DNA from: Rahnella aceris
GTDB taxonomy: Bacteria; Pseudomonadota; Gammaproteobacteria; Enterobacterales; Enterobacteriaceae
Direction: 5' to 3'
NCBI RefSeq assembly: GCF_011684115.1
Contig: NZ_JAADJV010000001.1
Location: 1,922,001-1,986,000 of the forward strand
Length of the DNA: 64,000 nt
In this document: in pieces, positions 60,046 to 64,000 of the stretch
Numbering within the stretch: the stretch's first letter is position 1
Layout: every line of letters begins with the position of its first letter
Notes under the pieces: model-generated
Databases searched by the model: none
What the model saw: only the letters and a program-made list of their open reading frames with translations
What the model was told of the DNA's origin: nothing
Made by a program: the position numbers and the translations under genes

Positions 60046-61875
60046 TTACTCAGTAATAAAACGTGAAACAGACGCAGCAAGATTTTGTGCCTGATCTCGC
60101 AGCGCATTGGCGGCAGCAGAAGACTCTTCCACCAGGGCCGCATTTTGTTGAGTCACGCTGTCCATTTCCACTATTGCCTGCCCTACCTGAGATATTCCCC
60201 TGTTCTGTTCATCCGATGCCTGAGTAATTTCATTCAGTATTTCGGTAACATTAGCCACTTTGGTCACAATGTCATGCATGGTAGTCCCCGCCTGTTCTAC
60301 CAGATCTGACCCTGCATTAATTCGCTCTACCGATTCACCAATTAAACCTTCTATTTCTTTTGCAGCCTGAGCGCTTCTCTGCGCAAGGCTTCTCACTTCG
60401 CTTGCCACAACAGCAAATCCCCGCCCCTGTTCGCCAGCACGCGCCGCTTCAACAGCCGCATTGAGAGCCAGAATATTGGTCTGAAAAGCGATGCTATTAA
60501 TTACCGTCGTAATCTCAGCAATTTTTGCTGAGCTTGCAGTAATTTCATTCATAGTTTTCACCACATGAGAGACGAGTTGCCCGCCTTTATTCGCCGTTTC
60601 TGAAGTACTGCCCGCCAGGCGGCTGGTATGATGAATATTGTCCACGTTCTGTTTAACCGTCGCAGTTAACTGCTCCATGCTGGCTGCCGTTTCTTCAAGC
60701 GCAGCAGCCTGTTCCTCAGTGCGTGCGGATAAATCATTATTACCTGCCGCAATTTCTGCGGAGGCATGGCTCACCTGCGTCACACCGGTACGAATATCCC
60801 CGATGATACGGCGGAGATCGGTGTTCATCTCATCTACAGCTTGCATCAGTTCTCCCAGCTCATCACGACGCGTGGTATTGAGATGGGCTCTTAAATCACC
60901 GCGCGCTATCTGTCTGGCGACGTCAAGCGTGTCAGCCAGAGGCTTCACAATTTGGCGGGAAATAATCAGTGCAATGCCAATACTTAATAAGACTGCTGCT
61001 ACCAGGAGTGAAGTCATCCATATAACTGCATTTCTGATATCGTCATGCGCCGCGCTCAGCTCCGATTCAAATATATTGTCACTCAGGGTGGTCAGCTTGC
61101 CGCCTGCTTTCGCAAGCAACTGAGTCGCTTCCTGCTCAGCAATATAGGATTGGAGGTAGTTTCCGGCACTCGCCTTTTTGGCCGAGACCGAGCGTTCAAT
61201 TTCTTCAAGTATGCTGACATCAGCCGGATTTAACTGGGATTTGACGGCATCCATTTGCTGAATCGATTCATCCATAAAACCTGTTAAAGCCTGAAGGGAT
61301 TCCTCAGTATTCTCAAACTGGAGGAGTTTTACACGTGTCGCCACCCCATCAATGTGTCTGACGATATCCCCTAACGCGATCGCGGTGACAGCACGTGCGG
61401 GATCTCGTGCATAGGACTGAGCCAGACTGTTAATCTCAGATTCTTCGCGTGTCAGCACAAAACGACTGACAACAAGATCACGTTGTTGGGTCTCGCGGAC
61501 CGTTTGAGCACGCTTGTCACGATACGTCTTCATGACCTCTGACATTTCATTAAGCATCTTCAGGTGCTCTGTATCCCAACGAAGCAACCTGAGACTTTCA
61601 ATTTTTTTATCAACCTGCTGTAAGTTCACCTCATTCATTGTGATGTATTTTTCATCGTGCGTTTTCACATATTCCAGTCTTTCAGACTTCGCCATAGCAA
61701 ACTGGTCAGTTATCACTTTAAGCTGGCTTATTTTCTCAGCTCGAATGGAAATATCATTCAGATTTTTAATACCACATAAAGCAACTGCAATACTCAGCAA
61801 TAAGATAAGTCCGAAACCTAATGCTAATTTTTTCCCGACTTTTAGATTTTCAAAATATGACATAAATATTTTCAT
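60046..61875 (-). CDS. Methyl-accepting chemotaxis protein
   Basis: This 609-residue chemoreceptor has a first membrane helix (LGFGLILLLSIAVALCGI), a periplasmic four-helix-bundle sensor (residues ~40–290), a second helix (VIWMTSLLVAAVLLSIGIALIIS), a HAMP domain and a cytoplasmic signalling hairpin. The hairpin tip is AFQTNILALNAAVEAARAGEQGRGFAVVASEVRSLAQRSA, which binds CheA and CheW. It ends in SVSRFITE, so the NWETF-type CheR/CheB docking pentapeptide of Tsr and Tar is missing. The ligand is unknown. The start at 61875 (MKIFMSYF) has GGAG upstream; the frame is open to 61926. A FliA-type promoter lies 55–81 bases upstream. Confidence 0.87.
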   Translation of the reverse strand: MKIFMSYFENLKVGKKLALGFGLILLLSIAVALCGIKNLNDISIRAEKISQLKVITDQFAMAKSERLEYVKTHDEKYITMNEVNLQQVDKKIESLRLLRWDTEHLKMLNEMSEVMKTYRDKRAQTVRETQQRDLVVSRFVLTREESEINSLAQSYARDPARAVTAIALGDIVRHIDGVATRVKLLQFENTEESLQALTGFMDESIQQMDAVKSQLNPADVSILEEIERSVSAKKASAGNYLQSYIAEQEATQLLAKAGGKLTTLSDNIFESELSAAHDDIRNAVIWMTSLLVAAVLLSIGIALIISRQIVKPLADTLDVARQIARGDLRAHLNTTRRDELGELMQAVDEMNTDLRRIIGDIRTGVTQVSHASAEIAAGNNDLSARTEEQAAALEETAASMEQLTATVKQNVDNIHHTSRLAGSTSETANKGGQLVSHVVKTMNEITASSAKIAEITTVINSIAFQTNILALNAAVEAARAGEQGRGFAVVASEVRSLAQRSAQAAKEIEGLIGESVERINAGSDLVEQAGTTMHDIVTKVANVTEILNEITQASDEQNRGISQVGQAIVEMDSVTQQNAALVEESSAAANALRDQAQNLAASVSRFITE

Positions 61876-61929
61876 AGCGCATGGCTCTCCATTATTTTTA
61901 TAAATACAATTGTATGTGAAGCACATGGG

Positions 61930-61956
61930 GTATCGGCAGGCTATAAAAATTAGTTA
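61930..61956 (-). promoter_or_regulatory. Flagellar sigma-28 (FliA) promoter of the chemoreceptor gene
   Basis: On the minus strand: TAACTAAT, 11 bases, then GCCGATAC. The second element differs from the FliA -10 GCCGATAA at one base, and the spacing is exact. The -35 half matches TAAAGTTT only partly. The predicted transcript start is about 45 bases before the gene. Confidence 0.65.
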
Positions 61957-62169
61957 ATAAAAAACTCAGTTTATTAAGTTACAAAAGTCAGTAATTTAAC
62001 CGCTATAAAACCTTATTCTTTGTATGAATACTTTTTTATTAATTACACCCTATTAATGGTGAGGTAATTCTCTATAAAAAAGCATTATTTTAATTTTCTG
62101 CTATTCTTAAATATTAAAGACGTTATCTGAACATACATCGCGCAGTATCAGCTTCCGACGCGAGGACAT

Positions 62170-62196
62170 AAAAAAACCGGGCGGAAGCCCGGTTTT
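62170..62196 (-). terminator. hemB terminator
   Basis: Stem AAAACCGGGC (62173–62182) and GCCCGGTTTT (62187–62196) with a GGAA loop, followed by T-run TTTTTTTATG on the minus strand. Confidence 0.9.
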
Positions 62197-62217
62197 GGTT
62201 TGCAGCGAGAACAAAAA

Positions 62218-63192
62218 TTACAGCCCGTTTTCGGCAATATCCATCGCAAAGTACGTCAGGATAATATCTGCGCCCGCACGTTTAATCGCGCCAAGGCTTT
62301 CACGTACGACGGCACGCTCATCAATAGCACCTGCTTGTGCAGCAAATTTGATCATCGCGTATTCACCGCTGACCTGATACGCCGCCAGTGGCAGACGGGA
62401 GGCTTCGCGGATATCGCGGATCACGTCCAGATACGCACCGGCCGGTTTCACCATCAGCGCATCGGCGCCTTCCTGCTCGTCCAGCAACGATTCACGCACG
62501 GCTTCGCGGCGGTTCATCGGGTTCATCTGATATTGCTTGCGGTTGCCTTTCAGTACACTGCCGCCCGCTTCGCGGAAAGGCCCGTACAGGGAAGATGCAA
62601 ACTTGGTGGAATACGCCATGATTGAGGTATCGATAAATCCGGCTTCATCCAGCGCACTGCGGATGGCCTGCACCTGACCGTCCTGCGCGGCGGATGGCGC
62701 GATGAAATCTGCACCAGCAGCCGCCGCCACGACAGCCTGTTTACCGAGGTTGACCAGGGTTGCGTCGTTATCCACGCCGTGGTCGTGCAACACACCGCAA
62801 TGGCCGTGTGAGGTGTATTCGCAGAAACAGGTGTCGGACATGACAATCATTTCAGGCACGGTGTCTTTACAGATACGCGCCATACGCGCGACCAGACCGT
62901 TTTCGTTCCAGGTATCGCTGCCGGTGGCATCCATGTGATGCGAAATACCGAACGTCATAACAGAGCGGATACCGGCGCGGGCGTAACGTTCGATTTCAAA
63001 TGCCAGGCGGGATTCAGGGATACGCAACACACCCGGCATAGCTTCGATGGGTACGTATTCAGAGGTCTCTTCTTCTACGAAAATCGGCAGTACCAGATCG
63101 TTGACGCTAAATTCAGTTTCCTGAAAAAGAGTGCGCAGGGATTCGGACTGTCTCAGGCGGCGAAGGCGTGAGCTCGGGAACTGATTCGACAT
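62218..63192 (-). CDS. hemB: Delta-aminolevulinic acid dehydratase (porphobilinogen synthase)
   Basis: This 324-residue enzyme joins two 5-aminolevulinate molecules to form porphobilinogen in haem and sirohaem synthesis. The length equals that of E. coli HemB. The zinc-binding cysteine stretch is [15 protein letters not shown] near residue 120. The active-site lysines are in [15 protein letters not shown] and [10 protein letters not shown]. It stands alone with a strong terminator. Confidence 0.95.
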   Translation of the reverse strand: MSNQFPSSRLRRLRQSESLRTLFQETEFSVNDLVLPIFVEEETSEYVPIEAMPGVLRIPESRLAFEIERYARAGIRSVMTFGISHHMDATGSDTWNENGLVARMARICKDTVPEMIVMSDTCFCEYTSHGHCGVLHDHGVDNDATLVNLGKQAVVAAAAGADFIAPSAAQDGQVQAIRSALDEAGFIDTSIMAYSTKFASSLYGPFREAGGSVLKGNRKQYQMNPMNRREAVRESLLDEQEGADALMVKPAGAYLDVIRDIREASRLPLAAYQVSGEYAMIKFAAQAGAIDERAVVRESLGAIKRAGADIILTYFAMDIAENGL

Positions 63193-63370
63193 GAAAACTC
63201 CTAAAAATTAATCTGTTGCGCTGATATTTTTTAGAAACAGGAGCACAGACAGTTCAGACGGCAGGAGGCGATGCAGCGCCGTCAGACGATGAAGCCCGCA
63301 TTTTATAATAACTTTTAAACAAATGATGAACTTTCCGTGAGGAGATGTAACAGAGGCCGCAATTTTGGAA

Positions 63371-63396
63371 AGGCGATCCCGGAACAGGGATCGCCT
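63371..63396 (-). terminator. Terminator of the ABC exporter gene
   Basis: Perfect 10-bp stem AGGCGATCCC (63371–63380) and GGGATCGCCT (63387–63396) with a six-base loop, followed by TTCCAAAATT on the minus strand. It lies 11 bases past the stop. Confidence 0.75.
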
Positions 63397-63407
63397 GAAG
63401 GAATGAT

Positions 63408-64000
63408 TTAACCGAGCTTGATCTCGCGATCTGCTGAGGCAATCGTAGACGGACGGTGGGCGATAAATATTCGCGTAATATCCAGTTCGCTGATCGCCTG
63501 ATTGATGCGCATTTCATTGTCCAGATCTAAATGGCTGGTGGCCTCGTCGAGGAACAGTATCGCCGGACGGCGGTACAGTGCGCGGGCAATCAGCAAACGC
63601 TGTTTCTGCCCGCCGGACAAACTGCCGCCCAGTTCGCTGATCAGCGTTTCATAGCCCATCGGCATCCGTTCGATATCGTCGTGGATGTTACAACGGCGGG
63701 CGCAATCAATAATACGCGCTTCATCTTTCTGCTCATCAAAGCTGGCAATGTTCTCGGCGATAGATCCGGCGAACAACGTGTCATCCTGTAACACACAGGC
63801 GATGCAACTGCGGTAATTGTTCAGTCCGGCGGTGGTGATATCCATACCGTTAATCAGAATGCGGCCTTCGGTGGGCGTCAGCAAACCGGTCATGATCTTC
63901 ATCAGCGTGGTTTTACCCTGCCCCGACGGCCCGGTGATCGCCACACTTTCGCCCGCCGCCACCGACAGGTTTAGCCCGTTGATCAGCGGTGCGGAAAGGC
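63408..64000 (-). CDS. ABC exporter ATPase domain, CvaB/RaxB-like (5' part outside window)
   Basis: Only the C-terminal ~197 residues are in the window; the frame is open to the right edge. They form an ABC ATPase domain: Walker A GPSGQGKTTLM, Q-loop LQDDTLFAGSIAENIASFDE, signature GSLSGGQKQRLLIARALY, Walker B AILFLDEATSHLDLDNE and switch His in IFIAHRPSTIASADR. The VLQDDTLFAGSIAENI pattern is typical of exporters with a C39 double-glycine peptidase domain, which cut and secrete bacteriocins and similar peptides. The peptidase domain, if present, would be beyond base 64000. Confidence 0.78.
   Translation of the reverse strand, partial: LSAPLINGLNLSVAAGESVAITGPSGQGKTTLMKIMTGLLTPTEGRILINGMDITTAGLNNYRSCIACVLQDDTLFAGSIAENIASFDEQKDEARIIDCARRCNIHDDIERMPMGYETLISELGGSLSGGQKQRLLIARALYRRPAILFLDEATSHLDLDNEMRINQAISELDITRIFIAHRPSTIASADREIKLG

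Larger units (their letters stand above)
61876..62217. other. Intergenic region between the chemoreceptor and hemB
   Basis: 342 bases, very AT-rich, no gene. It holds the FliA-type promoter and the hemB terminator. Confidence 0.6.

Overview
The window is a chromosomal stretch from a member of the Enterobacterales. Gene content and order (the aroH–selO–ydiV–nlpC–btuDEC–ihfA–pheTS–rplT–rpmI–infC–thrS line, emtA, yniABC, ydjM, tcyP) follow the E. coli chromosome around aroH–thrS. The hmu haem locus, a complete arn operon and kduI/kduD point to the Yersiniaceae (Rahnella/Serratia-like). That placement is inference from gene content; no rRNA or tRNA gene lies in the window.

Layout. 1–4339: end of aroH, then a Fur-controlled haem-uptake operon hmuSTUV lacking its outer-membrane receptor. 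4386–8817: selO, ydiV, lplA and nlpC on the minus strand. 8972–16374: arnBCADTEF (lipid A aminoarabinose modification) behind a PmrA box. 16723–19123: vitamin B12 uptake genes btuC/btuD with btuE. 19277–20105: two small secreted or lipid-anchored proteins. 20455–27666: the translation block thrS–infC–rpmI–rplT–pheM–pheS–pheT–ihfA, with its AUU start codon and phenylalanine attenuator. 27956–36275: marC, emtA, yniA, yniB, hxpB, kduI, kduD, ydjM (SOS box) and tcyP.

36328–37152 is a decayed IS110/IS1111-type element with its middle deleted. It marks the switch to accessory DNA. 37179–44169 looks like a nitrogen-scavenging island: an aminotransferase, a Nac-like LysR regulator preceded by a sigma-54 promoter and an NtrC-type site, a biotin-carrier-like protein with an altered lysine motif, a PxpA (LamB/YcsF) homologue without PxpB/PxpC, a short-chain dehydrogenase and a polar amino acid ABC transporter without its binding protein. 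44279–48498 holds YjbR, an NmrA-like reductase, the stump of a quinone oxidoreductase, a LysR regulator and an FAD oxidoreductase. 48535–51180 is a second-type methionine ABC transporter in the order metQ-metN-metI.

51431–53737 is opgB. 54157–59294 is a complete branched-chain amino acid transporter operon (livJHMGF order), also with a sigma-54-like promoter and a near-perfect NtrC palindrome upstream. The window ends with a YgdI/YgdR lipoprotein, a chemoreceptor behind a FliA-type promoter, hemB, and the ATPase half of an ABC exporter resembling C39-peptidase bacteriocin exporters, cut by the window edge.

The main candidate for new biology is the nitrogen-linked theme shared by the Nac-like island and the liv operon, together with the odd orphan BCCP/PxpA pair. 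All regulatory sites were found by eye and none has been scored statistically.
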